A stretch of DNA of 64,000 nucleotides from GCA-2705995 sp048267965 (GCA_048267965.1 JBLWWK010000003.1:62001-126000); one strand, 5' to 3'. Positions 17,098 through 26,290 are shown, counted from the stretch's first letter. The notes: generated from the sequence alone by a model not told the origin. A program made the numbers and translations.

Positions 17098-17367
17098 ATG
17101 GCAGATAAAAGTTCAGAAATCAGATATCTTACCCCGATCAACATCGAGGTTAAAAAAGAAAAATACTGTCGCTTTCGCAAAGCTGGCATAAAATACATCG
17201 ATTATAAAGATCCTAAGTTCCTTATCAAATTTGTTAACGAGCAAGGGAAAATCTTACCAAGAAGAGTTACAGGTACATCTGTAAAGTACCAGCGCAAAGT
17301 TTCTACAGCTGTTAAGCGCGCTCGTCATTTAGCTATTTTACCATACGTTGGTGACATGTTAAAATAA
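17098..17367 (+). CDS. rpsR: 30S ribosomal protein bS18
   Basis: An 89-residue small-subunit protein with the core YIDYKDPKFLIKFVNEQGKILPRRVTG and the basic C-terminal KRARHLAILPYV. It lies 24 bases after rpsF and 18 before rplI. The N-terminal extension (SSEIRYLTPINIEVKKEKYCRF) is typical of Bacteroidota. No Shine-Dalgarno sequence is seen in front of it. Confidence 0.98.
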   Translation: MADKSSEIRYLTPINIEVKKEKYCRFRKAGIKYIDYKDPKFLIKFVNEQGKILPRRVTGTSVKYQRKVSTAVKRARHLAILPYVGDMLK

Positions 17368-17372
17368 TCTAG

Positions 17373-17378
17373 AGGAGG
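17373..17378 (+). promoter_or_regulatory. rplI: Strong Shine-Dalgarno sequence of rplI
   Basis: AGGAGG, seven bases before the rplI ATG, is a full match to the anti-Shine-Dalgarno core. Bacteroidota genes rarely use such sites because the 3' end of 16S rRNA is sequestered on the ribosome, and I noticed no other site of this strength at the gene starts I inspected in the window. Confidence 0.75.
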
Positions 17379-17385
17379 CAAGAAC

Positions 17386-17832
17386 ATGGAAGTTATATTA
17401 AAAGAGAATATTGAAAATCTAGGTTATAAAGACGATTTAGTATCGGTAAAACCTGGATACGGTAGAAATTATTTGATTCCTCAAGGAAAAGCAATTTTAG
17501 CTACTTCTTCTGTAAAGAAAATGCACGAAGAAACTTTGCGTCAAAGAGCACACAAAGAAGCTAAAGTGAAAGAAGTTGCAGAAGCAACTGCTGCTAAATT
17601 GAGAGAAATGTCTATCAAGATTGGTGCTAAAGTGGGTGAAACAGGTAAAATCTTCGGATCTGTTAACACTATTCAATTAGCTGAAGCTCTTAAAGGTTTA
17701 GGAGTTGATATTGATAGAAAAAACATCTCAATTGTTGGTGAAGACATCAAACAAGTAGGTTCTTACGAAGCAACGATTAAATTGCATCGTGAGATTTCTG
17801 AAAACATCAAGTTTGAAGTAGTAGGTGAGTAA
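17386..17832 (+). CDS. rplI: 50S ribosomal protein bL9
   Basis: A large-subunit protein that binds 23S rRNA near the L1 stalk. The 148-residue sequence has the N-terminal domain motif VILKENIENLGYKDDLVSVKPGYGRNYLIPQGKA, the long connecting helix and a C-terminal domain with GSVNTIQLAEALK. It is the last gene of the operon and is followed by a strong terminator. Its translation start is preceded by a consensus AGGAGG. Confidence 0.98.
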   Translation: MEVILKENIENLGYKDDLVSVKPGYGRNYLIPQGKAILATSSVKKMHEETLRQRAHKEAKVKEVAEATAAKLREMSIKIGAKVGETGKIFGSVNTIQLAEALKGLGVDIDRKNISIVGEDIKQVGSYEATIKLHREISENIKFEVVGE

Positions 17833-17855
17833 TCATTTCTGCTAAAACCATATGT

Positions 17856-17888
17856 AAAGCCGATTTATTCATTTAAATCGGCTTTTTT
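17856..17888 (+). terminator. Rho-independent terminator of rpsF-rpsR-rplI
   Basis: Arms AAAGCCGATTTA and TAAATCGGCTTT flank a short AT-rich loop and are followed by a T run. The hairpin starts 24 bases after the rplI stop. Confidence 0.9.
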
Positions 17889-17892
17889 TTGT

Positions 17893-18194
17893 TTAAAACT
17901 GGTTCAAATAACCTATAAGTGATGAATTAAATCTCAATCTATCTTTTTGCTTATGGGTGAGGTGGTGTAAAAGCTCTAACAATATAAAAAGACAGGTGTT
18001 GCTGTTTGGTCGCCAAGCGCATAATTTCTGCTCGCTTTCTAAACGAAACAAGTTTGCAGAGATTCTGACTTAGATTCTTTAAAAAGAATGGAAGAATTGT
18101 GTTTCGACTCTATCTTTTTCGGTCAAAAAAAAGGGGTGAAAACGAACCGTCAAAAATGGATTTTGATTCGATTTCTGACTATTTAATCATTCTT
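17893..18194. other. Gene-free stretch of about 300 bases
   Basis: No open frame with a credible product, no tRNA and no recognised RNA family is seen on either strand. It holds a short inverted repeat, ATTCTTT and AAAGAAT around two bases (18074-18089), and a partially repeated AATCTATCTTTTTG / ACTCTATCTTTTTC pair near 17933 and 18106. In a chromosome this compact, an untranslated RNA or the remains of a lost gene are both possible. Confidence 0.4.
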
Positions 18195-19427
18195 TTATTC
18201 GTGCCTTAACGCTTCAATTGGGTCTAAACGACTAGCTTTTTGAGCGGGGTAAAAACCAGCTACAACCCCCGTGACCAAGCAAATAACTACTCCCAGTAGG
18301 ATCCAAGCCCAAGGAATAATAAAAGTGCTGCCAATTATGAAAGAAACCACATTACCAATGGTGATGCCTAGAAAAATGCCAACCAATCCTCCGATTTGGC
18401 AAATCACAATGGCCTCCATTAAAAATTGACCTCGGATAGCTGATGTTTTTGCTCCTATAGCCATTCTGGTTCCGATCTCTTTGGTTCTTTCCGTTACTGA
18501 TACGAGCATAATATTCATTAAACCAATAGCAGCTCCTAAAAGCGTGATTAAGGCAATAAGTGTTGCAACAATGGTAACAACAGAAATATTGTCGATAAGA
18601 ACACTTGCTAAATTGTCGCTTCGGTTCACTGAAAACGAGTTTTCTTCTATAAGTTGATCGCCTCGAATGGCACGAAACAAACCAGTAGCTTCGTTAATGG
18701 CAGGTTCTAAATGTTGGGGGCCATTTGTTAAAATGGTGATGGTGAAATTCATATTTGGCCGACTGTAATACTGTCTACCTGTAGAGATAGGAATAACTAC
18801 ATTTTTATCTCCACCAAAACCGAAACTCGACCCTTTTTTATCGAGCACGCCAATCACTTCGTATCCAATGTTCGAAATTCTTACCGTTTTTCCGATCGGA
18901 TCTACGTTTTTAAATAGATCTTGAGCAATTTCATATCCGATTAAAGCTACTTTCGAAGAACCAATAATTTCATTCTCGTTAAAGTTTCTACCCGATTTTA
19001 ACGAAAATCCGCTGGTAGCCATGTACAATTCGTCACTTGCGAAAATGGGAATGTTCGGGTTGGTTTCTTGGTTTTTGTATTTCAGCTTAGCGCTAAATTG
19101 TACTTGAGTAGAAACGGAAAGATCTGCCGGATACGAGTAGTTCTCAATAAATTCTAAAGCCTCTTGGTATTGGATAACCGGCTTTCGCTTTTGTCTTTTT
19201 CCATCTCGGTTTACATTGAAATCGGTTCTATTTCGAATCGAAAAAGAATTGGCTCCCATTGAGGTGAATTGATCGTTAATTGCCGATTTTAAGGCGTCTA
19301 TAGACGTAAGAATTCCTACAAGTGCCGTAATTCCTAAAGCAATAATCATGACCGTTAAAATGGTTCGCAAAACTTGTCCGCGAATGCTCTTTAAGGCAAC
19401 TTCTATATTCTGTGTGTTTATTTTCAT
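18195..19427 (-). CDS. MacB-type ABC transporter permease
   Basis: A 410-residue inner-membrane protein with one N-terminal helix (about residues 18-42), a large periplasmic MacB-type domain and three C-terminal helices forming an FtsX domain (TLIALITLLGAAIGLMNIMLVSVTERTKEIG, then EAIVICQIGGLVGIFLG). I chose the ATG at 19427 (KINTQNIEVALKSIRG) over the first in-frame start at 19505 because it matches the usual N-terminus of the family. It ends LDPIEALRHE, as MacB proteins do. No ATP-binding partner or membrane-fusion gene is next to it, so its role (mechanotransmission, lipoprotein or peptide export) cannot be set. Confidence 0.88.
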   Translation of the reverse strand: MKINTQNIEVALKSIRGQVLRTILTVMIIALGITALVGILTSIDALKSAINDQFTSMGANSFSIRNRTDFNVNRDGKRQKRKPVIQYQEALEFIENYSYPADLSVSTQVQFSAKLKYKNQETNPNIPIFASDELYMATSGFSLKSGRNFNENEIIGSSKVALIGYEIAQDLFKNVDPIGKTVRISNIGYEVIGVLDKKGSSFGFGGDKNVVIPISTGRQYYSRPNMNFTITILTNGPQHLEPAINEATGLFRAIRGDQLIEENSFSVNRSDNLASVLIDNISVVTIVATLIALITLLGAAIGLMNIMLVSVTERTKEIGTRMAIGAKTSAIRGQFLMEAIVICQIGGLVGIFLGITIGNVVSFIIGSTFIIPWAWILLGVVICLVTGVVAGFYPAQKASRLDPIEALRHE

Positions 19428-19646
19428 GAGAGGGTGTAAAATTAATGGTTCGAACTTAAGCTTGGAGGGAATATTTGATAAACGGTGATATATGTTGTTA
19501 ACCACTCTTAAACACTTTTTGAATTCAAGCTAAACAAGTGTTATTACTGTGTTTTTTGAGTGCAAATACTTTCTAACCAGCGCTGTAATGCTTAAATTCG
19601 TGATTAACCAAAAACAGTTCTTAATTAACAATTTGAAACATCAACT

Positions 19647-21914
19647 ATGGCGTTTGATATCGAAATGATAAAAGAGGTATATGCCAAAATGCCTGAGCGC
19701 ATCGAAGCGGCTCGTAAGGCAGTAGGTAAACCTCTCACCCTTTCAGAAAAAATTCTTTACACCCACTTAGATGTAGGAAATGCTTCAGAAGGTTTTACTC
19801 GAGGCAAAGATTATGTAGACTTTCGTCCAGATCGTGTGGCTATGCAAGATGCAACGGCACAGATGGCTCTTCTTCAGTTTATGCAATCTGGAAGAGATAA
19901 GGCTGCGGTTCCTTCTACAGTGCATTGTGATCACTTGATTCAAGCAAGGTTAGGAGCAGATAAAGATTTACAAGAATCGTTTAATAAGAATAATGAGGTA
20001 TTTAATTTCTTAGAATCGGTATCTAATAAATATGGAATCGGTTTTTGGAAACCAGGTGCAGGTATTATTCACCAAGTAGTGTTAGAAAACTACGCTTTTC
20101 CAGGTGGAATGATGATAGGAACCGATTCTCACACCGTAAATGCGGGTGGTTTGGGAATGGTAGCTATTGGTGTTGGTGGTGCAGATGCAGTAGATGTAAT
20201 GGCCGGAATGCCTTGGGAACTTAAATTCCCGAAATTGATTGGCGTTAAGCTAACGGGTAAAATGAGCGGTTGGACTTCGGCTAAAGACGTGATCTTAAAA
20301 GTAGCAGGAATCTTAACCGTTAAAGGTGGTACGGGTTGTATTGTCGAGTACTTTGGAGAAGGAGCACAATCTCTTTCTGCAACAGGAAAAGGAACCATCT
20401 GTAACATGGGAGCTGAAATTGGTGCAACTACTTCTACTTTTGGCTACGATGAGTCAATGAGAAGATACTTAAACTCTACCGATAGAGCAGATGTTGTTGC
20501 AGCGGCAGATACAGTAGCAGAGCACTTAACGGGCGATGCCGAAGTATACAATAACCCAGAACAATACTTCGATCAGCTAATCGAAATTAACTTAAGCGAA
20601 TTAGAGCCTCACGTTAACGGTCCGTTTACTCCAGATAAAGCAACACCAATCTCTAAAATGAGAGAAGAAGCAGAGAAGAACGGATGGCCAACAAAAGTAG
20701 AATGGGGGTTAATTGGTTCTTGTACCAACTCTTCTTACGAAGATTTATCAAGAGCGTCTTCAATTGCTCAACAAGCTATCGATAAAGGATTGGCAACTAA
20801 GGCAGAGTTTGGTATTAATCCAGGTTCTGAGCAGGTAAGGTATACAGCTGAAAGAGACGGTTTACTCCAAATCTTTGAAAAGTTAGACGCTACCATTTTT
20901 ACAAATGCTTGTGGCCCGTGTATTGGTCAGTGGGCGAGGTATAAAGATCCTAAAAATGCACCTGTAAATAGTATTGTACATTCATTCAATAGAAACTTTG
21001 CTAAACGTGCAGACGGAAATCCCAATACCCACGCTTTTGTAACTTCTCCTGAAATTGTTGCAGCTATTGCCATTAGCGGTGATTTAGGTTTTAATCCGAT
21101 GACTGATAAATTGGTAAACAAAAACGGTGAAGAGGTGATGCTTGATGAGCCAGTTGGTGAAGAGCTTCCTTCTAAAGGGTTTGCCGTAGAAGAAAACGGA
21201 TACCAAGCTCCAGCAGCAGATGGAAGTGGAGTAGAAGTAGTGGTAAAAGAAGGTTCTGACCGTTTGCAACTTTTGTCTCCATTTGAACCGTGGAATGGCG
21301 AAAACATCGAAGATGCTGTTTTATTAATTAAAGCACATGGTAAGTGTACAACCGATCATATTTCTATGGCGGGCCCATGGTTACGTTATAGAGGGCACCT
21401 AGATAATATTGCCAACAATACGTTAACGGGTGCAGTAAATGCCTTCAACATGGAAACCGATAAAGTGAAGAGTCAGGTTTCTGGCGAATATGGAACGGTT
21501 CCTGACGTGCAAAGAGAATACAAAGCCAACAACTTACCTTCTGTGGTAGTTGGAGATTGGAATTACGGTGAAGGTTCTTCAAGAGAGCATGCAGCTATGC
21601 AGCCAAGGCATTTAGGTGTTAAGGTTGTTTTGGTGAAATCTTTTGCAAGAATTCATGAAACCAATCTGAAAAAGCAAGGTATGCTCGGATTAACATTTGC
21701 AGATGAAAACGATTACGACAAAATTCAAGAAAACGATCGTTTCGATTTTGTAGATCTAAAAGATTTTGCACCAGATAAGCCGCTTACCATTAAGGTAAAA
21801 CACGATGATGGTACAGAAGACACAATTCTAGCCAATCATACGTACAACGCGAATCAAATTGATTGGTATAGAGCAGGTTCTGCTTTAAATTTAATTAAAG
21901 AGAGAAATAAATAA
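19647..21914 (+). CDS. acnA: Aconitate hydratase
   Basis: Interconverts citrate and isocitrate in the TCA cycle. The 755-residue protein matches the mitochondrial-like aconitases common in Bacteroidota. The three [4Fe-4S] ligands are C359 (GSCTNSS), C422 and C425 (ACGPCIGQW). The swivel domain has GDWNYGEGSSREHAA. A single-mismatch copy of the iterated element lies at 20114-20123. It is followed by a clear terminator and is divergent from the MacB permease across a 219-base gap in which I see only a weak inverted repeat (AACACTT and AAGTGTT near 19512-19543). Confidence 0.97.
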   Translation: MAFDIEMIKEVYAKMPERIEAARKAVGKPLTLSEKILYTHLDVGNASEGFTRGKDYVDFRPDRVAMQDATAQMALLQFMQSGRDKAAVPSTVHCDHLIQARLGADKDLQESFNKNNEVFNFLESVSNKYGIGFWKPGAGIIHQVVLENYAFPGGMMIGTDSHTVNAGGLGMVAIGVGGADAVDVMAGMPWELKFPKLIGVKLTGKMSGWTSAKDVILKVAGILTVKGGTGCIVEYFGEGAQSLSATGKGTICNMGAEIGATTSTFGYDESMRRYLNSTDRADVVAAADTVAEHLTGDAEVYNNPEQYFDQLIEINLSELEPHVNGPFTPDKATPISKMREEAEKNGWPTKVEWGLIGSCTNSSYEDLSRASSIAQQAIDKGLATKAEFGINPGSEQVRYTAERDGLLQIFEKLDATIFTNACGPCIGQWARYKDPKNAPVNSIVHSFNRNFAKRADGNPNTHAFVTSPEIVAAIAISGDLGFNPMTDKLVNKNGEEVMLDEPVGEELPSKGFAVEENGYQAPAADGSGVEVVVKEGSDRLQLLSPFEPWNGENIEDAVLLIKAHGKCTTDHISMAGPWLRYRGHLDNIANNTLTGAVNAFNMETDKVKSQVSGEYGTVPDVQREYKANNLPSVVVGDWNYGEGSSREHAAMQPRHLGVKVVLVKSFARIHETNLKKQGMLGLTFADENDYDKIQENDRFDFVDLKDFAPDKPLTIKVKHDDGTEDTILANHTYNANQIDWYRAGSALNLIKERNK

Positions 21915-21938
21915 TTGGCTGTCTTTTTGTTTAAAGAT

Positions 21939-21948
21939 GGTAGGAACC
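21939..21948 (+). repeat. Intergenic exact copy of the GGTAGGAACC element next to a terminator
   Basis: An exact copy in the 57-base gap after acnA. Its last four bases (AACC) form the start of the terminator's 5' arm. Confidence 0.8.
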
Positions 21949-21975
21949 CAGGGCAGAAGCTCTGGGTTTTTTTAT
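21945..21975 (+). terminator. Rho-independent terminator of acnA, overlapping an iterated-element copy
   Basis: Arms AACCCAGGGC and GCTCTGGGTT pair over ten positions with one G-U, around an AGAA loop, and are followed by seven T. The 5' arm shares the AACC of the exact GGTAGGAACC copy at 21939-21948. Confidence 0.88.
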
Positions 21976-24002
21976 TGTGCTTCTTTAAGTACGAAACTGA
22001 AGGTGCTTCCTACACCAATCTCCGTTGTGATTTCTAATTGAGAATCCATTTTCTCAAGTAAACTGTGAACAATGGTAAGACCCAATCCTGATCCTTTCTC
22101 AGAGTTAGTTCCAGCTCGAGATTTTACCTTTTTGTGCTCTAGAATAGACTGTAAAGTAGCTTGATCCATGCCTGTTCCCGAATCGATAACTTGAATTCTA
22201 ATTTTCGAAAACTCTCTAAAAGCCCGTAATTCAACAGAACCGCCTTTGGGAGTAAACTTGTAAGCATTACTTACAAGGTTTCTTAAAATGGTATCCATCA
22301 TGTCTTCGTTGGCAATTACATGAAAATCTTCTTGAGCTGAAAAATTGAGCCGAACACCTTTGAGTTGACTAAAAACATGGAACATATCGTGGCACCTCTT
22401 TAGGCTTCGGCTAATTGAAATGGGCTGTGAAATATCTGCCGATAAATGTGCGCCATCGTTGGTGTTGATCCACTCCATTAAGTTGTTCAATAGATAAAGC
22501 GAGTTTGTAGCAGATTGAATGGCTAACAAGTGTTCTTCTTTGTTTTCTTCTTCGGGTTCAATTAGCTGCAATAAGGTAAGCGTATTACCAACGGGTGAGC
22601 GTAAGTCGTGACCAATAATCTTAATCAATTGACTTTTCGATTCGTTTATTTTCTCGAGGTTAGAGCTCTTGATTTCGAGCTCTTTCTTCATGATCATCAG
22701 TTTTTTGTTTCCTGATTTAAGTCTCAAATACCAAGCGTAAATTACAATAGCGAAGATGATAACGGTTCCTACCAATAAGACTAATAGTAGGTTAATAAGC
22801 TCTTGCTTTTCAATTACTCGCTGTTGGCTGAGTTGCTCTTTTTTAAGTCGGATGTTTTCAAGCTCTTTTCGCTCAAGGCTAAATTCGCGGTGAATCTCTT
22901 CTAACCGAGATGTTTTTTCTAACGAATTGAAATCAGATTCTACTTGGCGCAGACTATCTGTATAAAGAAATGCTTTTTCGAAATCGTTTAATTCTTCATA
23001 AATCGAGCGTAAGTGCTTTAAGCCTGTGATATGGTTTTTGTATTGATTTCCGGCTTCTGCGAGTTGAATTCCTTTTTTAAGATGAACAATTGCTTTTTCG
23101 GTTTCATTCTTTTTATCATAGGCGATACCCATGTTGATTATAATGGGAGGCTTAGAATAATTGTTTTCTAGTCGATTAAAAATGGCGAGTGCCGTGTTCA
23201 AGTATTTGAGAGCGCTATCGGGTTGGGTATGAGATCCATTAATGTAATGCATCCCGATGTTGTTATAAACTTGAGCAATGGCCAGCGAATCTCCAAAATA
23301 ACCATAGTTCACTAATGCCTTTTCGAAATAGGGAAGCCCGCTCGAGTCATCGTATTTGTGTTCGAGTAGAAGTCCCAATCCGTTCTGAACAACTGCCAAA
23401 TTTCGCTTATAGCTGGGGTTACCTTCAAAAAATGGAAGACACTTCGTGAGCATTTCTTCAGCTAACTCAAGTTGATTATTGGAATATGCTACATTGCCAA
23501 TATCGAAATACACCAAATTGATCATTAACGAATCTTCTAAGTCTAAATACATGCTTAAAGACTCGTAGAGGTATTCGGTGGCTTCAACTAGTTTTCCGAG
23601 TCCCCTGTTGGCTATTCCTAAGTTTCTGTAACAATAAGCGAGTTTAGCTAAGTTTTTTTGCTTTTTGTAGAGTGGAATAGCCTTTAAAAATTCAACTTCT
23701 GCAGAATCGTATTTGTAAACTATCGAGTAGGCAATTCCTATATTGAAAGCTGCATCTGCTTTTAAAGAATCGTTTTCTGTTGCTTTTGCAATTGAATCGG
23801 CAACTTGCAGATAAATAAAGGCGCTATCAGTATCTTTGACCCTAACGTGGTGATTTAATTTAATAGCAACATCAAAGTGCTCAAAAGAATTCGAGTAAGT
23901 ATGAGCAGTAAATACATGCCTCAGACTGTCGTACTCTTGAGAAAACAGAACGGTTTGTAAGAAAATAAATACAAACCCTACAAAGGTGCTTTTATAAGAC
24001 AT
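21972..24002 (-). CDS. TPR-containing sensor histidine kinase
   Basis: A 676-residue membrane sensor. It has a signal peptide (residues 1-22), TPR repeats over about residues 40-345 that would lie outside the cytoplasm, a coiled coil, a transmembrane helix at about 402-425, a second coiled coil, a HisKA domain with the phospho-acceptor H465 (IIGHDLRSPVG) and a HATPase domain with NLVSNAYKFTPKGG and GSGLGLTIVHSLL. No response regulator gene is nearby, so it is an orphan kinase. The ligand is unknown. A copy of the iterated element (22764-22773) encodes Val-Gly-Thr inside the membrane helix. Confidence 0.9.
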   Translation of the reverse strand: MSYKSTFVGFVFIFLQTVLFSQEYDSLRHVFTAHTYSNSFEHFDVAIKLNHHVRVKDTDSAFIYLQVADSIAKATENDSLKADAAFNIGIAYSIVYKYDSAEVEFLKAIPLYKKQKNLAKLAYCYRNLGIANRGLGKLVEATEYLYESLSMYLDLEDSLMINLVYFDIGNVAYSNNQLELAEEMLTKCLPFFEGNPSYKRNLAVVQNGLGLLLEHKYDDSSGLPYFEKALVNYGYFGDSLAIAQVYNNIGMHYINGSHTQPDSALKYLNTALAIFNRLENNYSKPPIIINMGIAYDKKNETEKAIVHLKKGIQLAEAGNQYKNHITGLKHLRSIYEELNDFEKAFLYTDSLRQVESDFNSLEKTSRLEEIHREFSLERKELENIRLKKEQLSQQRVIEKQELINLLLVLLVGTVIIFAIVIYAWYLRLKSGNKKLMIMKKELEIKSSNLEKINESKSQLIKIIGHDLRSPVGNTLTLLQLIEPEEENKEEHLLAIQSATNSLYLLNNLMEWINTNDGAHLSADISQPISISRSLKRCHDMFHVFSQLKGVRLNFSAQEDFHVIANEDMMDTILRNLVSNAYKFTPKGGSVELRAFREFSKIRIQVIDSGTGMDQATLQSILEHKKVKSRAGTNSEKGSGLGLTIVHSLLEKMDSQLEITTEIGVGSTFSFVLKEAQ

Positions 24003-24075
24003 GTTAGTATAGTTAATTCCGAAAATAGTACAATTGCGATTACTTTAACAGTTATCCAGAAAATTATTTAAGACT

Positions 24076-25104
24076 TTGAAATTAGAAAACGACTTAATTT
24101 TAAGAGCCGCTAAAGGGGAAGAAACTGAGAGAGTTCCTGTTTGGCTCATGAGACAAGCTGGTAGAATTTTACCAGAATATAGAGCGGTAAGAGCTCAACT
24201 TTCTGGTTTTAAAGAGTTGGTAGAAACTCCTGAGCTAGCTTGCGAAGTTACGCTGCAACCTGTAGATCTTTTAGGGGTAGATGCAGCCATTATTTTCAGT
24301 GATATTTTGGTAATCCCAGAAGCAATGGGGCTTACTTACCAAATGATCAAAGGAAAAGGTCCGTATTTCGAAAATCGAATTCGCAGCAGAGCCGATTTAA
24401 GCCAAATTCATAAGGCAGATGTAGGAGCCGATTTAAAATACGTAACCGATGCCATTTCCCTCACCAAAAAAGAATTAAACGGCAGAGTTCCGTTATTGGG
24501 TTTTGCTGGCGCACCATGGACTATTTTAGCCTACATGGTAGAAGGATCCGGTTCTAAAACGTTTTCAGAAGCACGCAAGATGCTGTATCAACAACCTGAT
24601 TTAGCGCACGAATTGCTGCAAATGATTACGGATTCTACCATAGAATATTTAAAAGCTCAAGTAGAAGCCGGGGCAGACATGATTCAGCTTTTCGATAGTT
24701 GGGCCGGAATTTTGTCTCCAGCTTTATACAAAGACTTTTCGTTCCCTTACCTTCAGCAAATTTGTGATGCAATTAGCGAAGTGCCTAAAACGGTTTTTGC
24801 CAAAGGCGCTTGGTTTGCCTTAGAAGATTTTGGCCAGCTAAACTGCAACACCATTGGCTTAGATTGGAACACGCATCCTGAAATGGCAAGGGCTTTGTAC
24901 CAGAATACAAAAACGCTACAAGGAAATTTAGATCCTACTTTGCTCTATGCAAGTGAAGACAAGATTGTTGAAGAAACTAAAAACATGTTGAATCGCTTTG
25001 GTAGACAAAGGTATATTGCTAATTTAGGCCACGGTGTTTATCCCGACACAGACCCTGAAAAAGTCAAGGTTTTTATCGAGGCTGTGAAAACACATCAATT
25101 TTAA
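24076..25104 (+). CDS. hemE: Uroporphyrinogen decarboxylase
   Basis: Decarboxylates the four acetate side chains of uroporphyrinogen III to give coproporphyrinogen III in haem synthesis. The 342-residue protein has the N-terminal signature PVWLMRQAGRILPEYR, the second signature GFAGAPWTILAYMVEGSGSK and HGVYPDTDPEKV near the end. The start is a TTG, since no ATG or GTG is available upstream of the signature. The next gene begins three bases after its stop. Confidence 0.96.
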   Translation: MKLENDLILRAAKGEETERVPVWLMRQAGRILPEYRAVRAQLSGFKELVETPELACEVTLQPVDLLGVDAAIIFSDILVIPEAMGLTYQMIKGKGPYFENRIRSRADLSQIHKADVGADLKYVTDAISLTKKELNGRVPLLGFAGAPWTILAYMVEGSGSKTFSEARKMLYQQPDLAHELLQMITDSTIEYLKAQVEAGADMIQLFDSWAGILSPALYKDFSFPYLQQICDAISEVPKTVFAKGAWFALEDFGQLNCNTIGLDWNTHPEMARALYQNTKTLQGNLDPTLLYASEDKIVEETKNMLNRFGRQRYIANLGHGVYPDTDPEKVKVFIEAVKTHQF

Positions 25105-25107
25105 GGT

Positions 25108-26259
25108 ATGAAGAAACAAATATTAGCCGCCACATTTGTTGGCTTTTTAAGCATCGGAAGTTTTGCTCAGAACAACTTGGTTCCTAACCCAAGCTTCGAA
25201 CAAACAGAGAAAAAAGTTAAAAAAGGAGTAGGTGAAATAACACTTGCAACGGGTTGGTACTCTCCGAACGAAGAGCAACCAGCAGATCTTTTTTCTTCTA
25301 CGGTAAAGAAAGAATATAGCCAACCTGAAAACGTAAAAGGTTACCAATTGCCAGCAGAAGGCGAAAACTACGCAGGTATTCGAGTGTGGGTAGATCGCGG
25401 TAGTGACCCCATTACTTATATTCAAACTAAACTTAAAGATAAGCTGATTGCAGGTAAATCGTACTGTGTTAGTTTCAAGGTAAGTTTAGCCGATTTGTCA
25501 AAATTTGCTAATTCAAATATCGGAGCTTACGTATCGGTTAAGAAACCTAGATCACGTGATTTAGAATCTTACGATGTAAAAGCAAACGTTCACCACAGCA
25601 AAAAGCGCGTTTTTAAAGATCAGTATTTATGGGAAACCATCTGTACAGTAATAAAAGCAGAAGGAGATGAAAGATACCTTACAATTGGTGCTTTTACAAG
25701 TCCGGAAATGATGAACGAAAAGCGCGATACCGAACGCTTGCGCCTAAGCAGCCAGTTTAGAGGTCAACGTCAAACTTCAGATTCTTACTTCTTTGTCGAT
25801 GAGGTATCGGTAATTAATATGGAAGAATTGGGATCTTGCGATTGTGAACAAAACGAAAAAGGCGACCAAATGGAAGTGGTTTACTCAGAAGCCGTTGGTG
25901 AAACTGACGATGATACTGATGTAGAAACGAACATTGAATTGAAAACCGTTTATTTTGATGAAAACTCATCAGAAATTGGAAACACCGATGCTCTTGAAAG
26001 TTTAGTTAGCTTGCTAAAAGACAATACCAATGTTTCTATCACAATTGTGGGTCACTCTGATAAAAAAGAAGAACTCAACACTACTGAAAACATTTCTAAG
26101 CAAAGAGCAGAAGCCGTTCAAGCATTTTTGATAGAAAACGGAATTGAAGAAAATCGCGTTGCTGTTAAAGCCATGAAAGCAATGGATTTAGCAGACGATA
26201 GCGGAACACAAAAAGCTCAAGCTAAAAACAGAAGAGTAGAATTCGAAGTGAATAATTAA
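25108..26259 (+). CDS. OmpA-family outer-membrane protein
   Basis: A 383-residue exported protein with a signal peptide (residues 1-20, ending SFAQ). It has a beta-rich N-terminal domain of about 220 residues that resembles a carbohydrate-binding jelly roll (NNLVPNPSFE, ETICTVIKAEGDERYLTIGAF), then an acidic linker. The C-terminal OmpA peptidoglycan-binding domain (about residues 270-383) has VYFDENSSEI and IVGHSDKKE, the latter at the peptide-binding site. It probably tethers the outer membrane to peptidoglycan. It follows hemE by three bases and ends in a strong terminator. Confidence 0.85.
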   Translation: MKKQILAATFVGFLSIGSFAQNNLVPNPSFEQTEKKVKKGVGEITLATGWYSPNEEQPADLFSSTVKKEYSQPENVKGYQLPAEGENYAGIRVWVDRGSDPITYIQTKLKDKLIAGKSYCVSFKVSLADLSKFANSNIGAYVSVKKPRSRDLESYDVKANVHHSKKRVFKDQYLWETICTVIKAEGDERYLTIGAFTSPEMMNEKRDTERLRLSSQFRGQRQTSDSYFFVDEVSVINMEELGSCDCEQNEKGDQMEVVYSEAVGETDDDTDVETNIELKTVYFDENSSEIGNTDALESLVSLLKDNTNVSITIVGHSDKKEELNTTENISKQRAEAVQAFLIENGIEENRVAVKAMKAMDLADDSGTQKAQAKNRRVEFEVNN

Positions 26260-26290
26260 TTAATTGCTTCATTCTCTAATCTTTTATCGA

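Noticed and set aside
20927..21307. A 126-codon open frame on the minus strand inside acnA
   Set aside because: It is antisense to a strongly conserved gene, has proline/serine-rich composition of a shadow frame and no recognisable domain.
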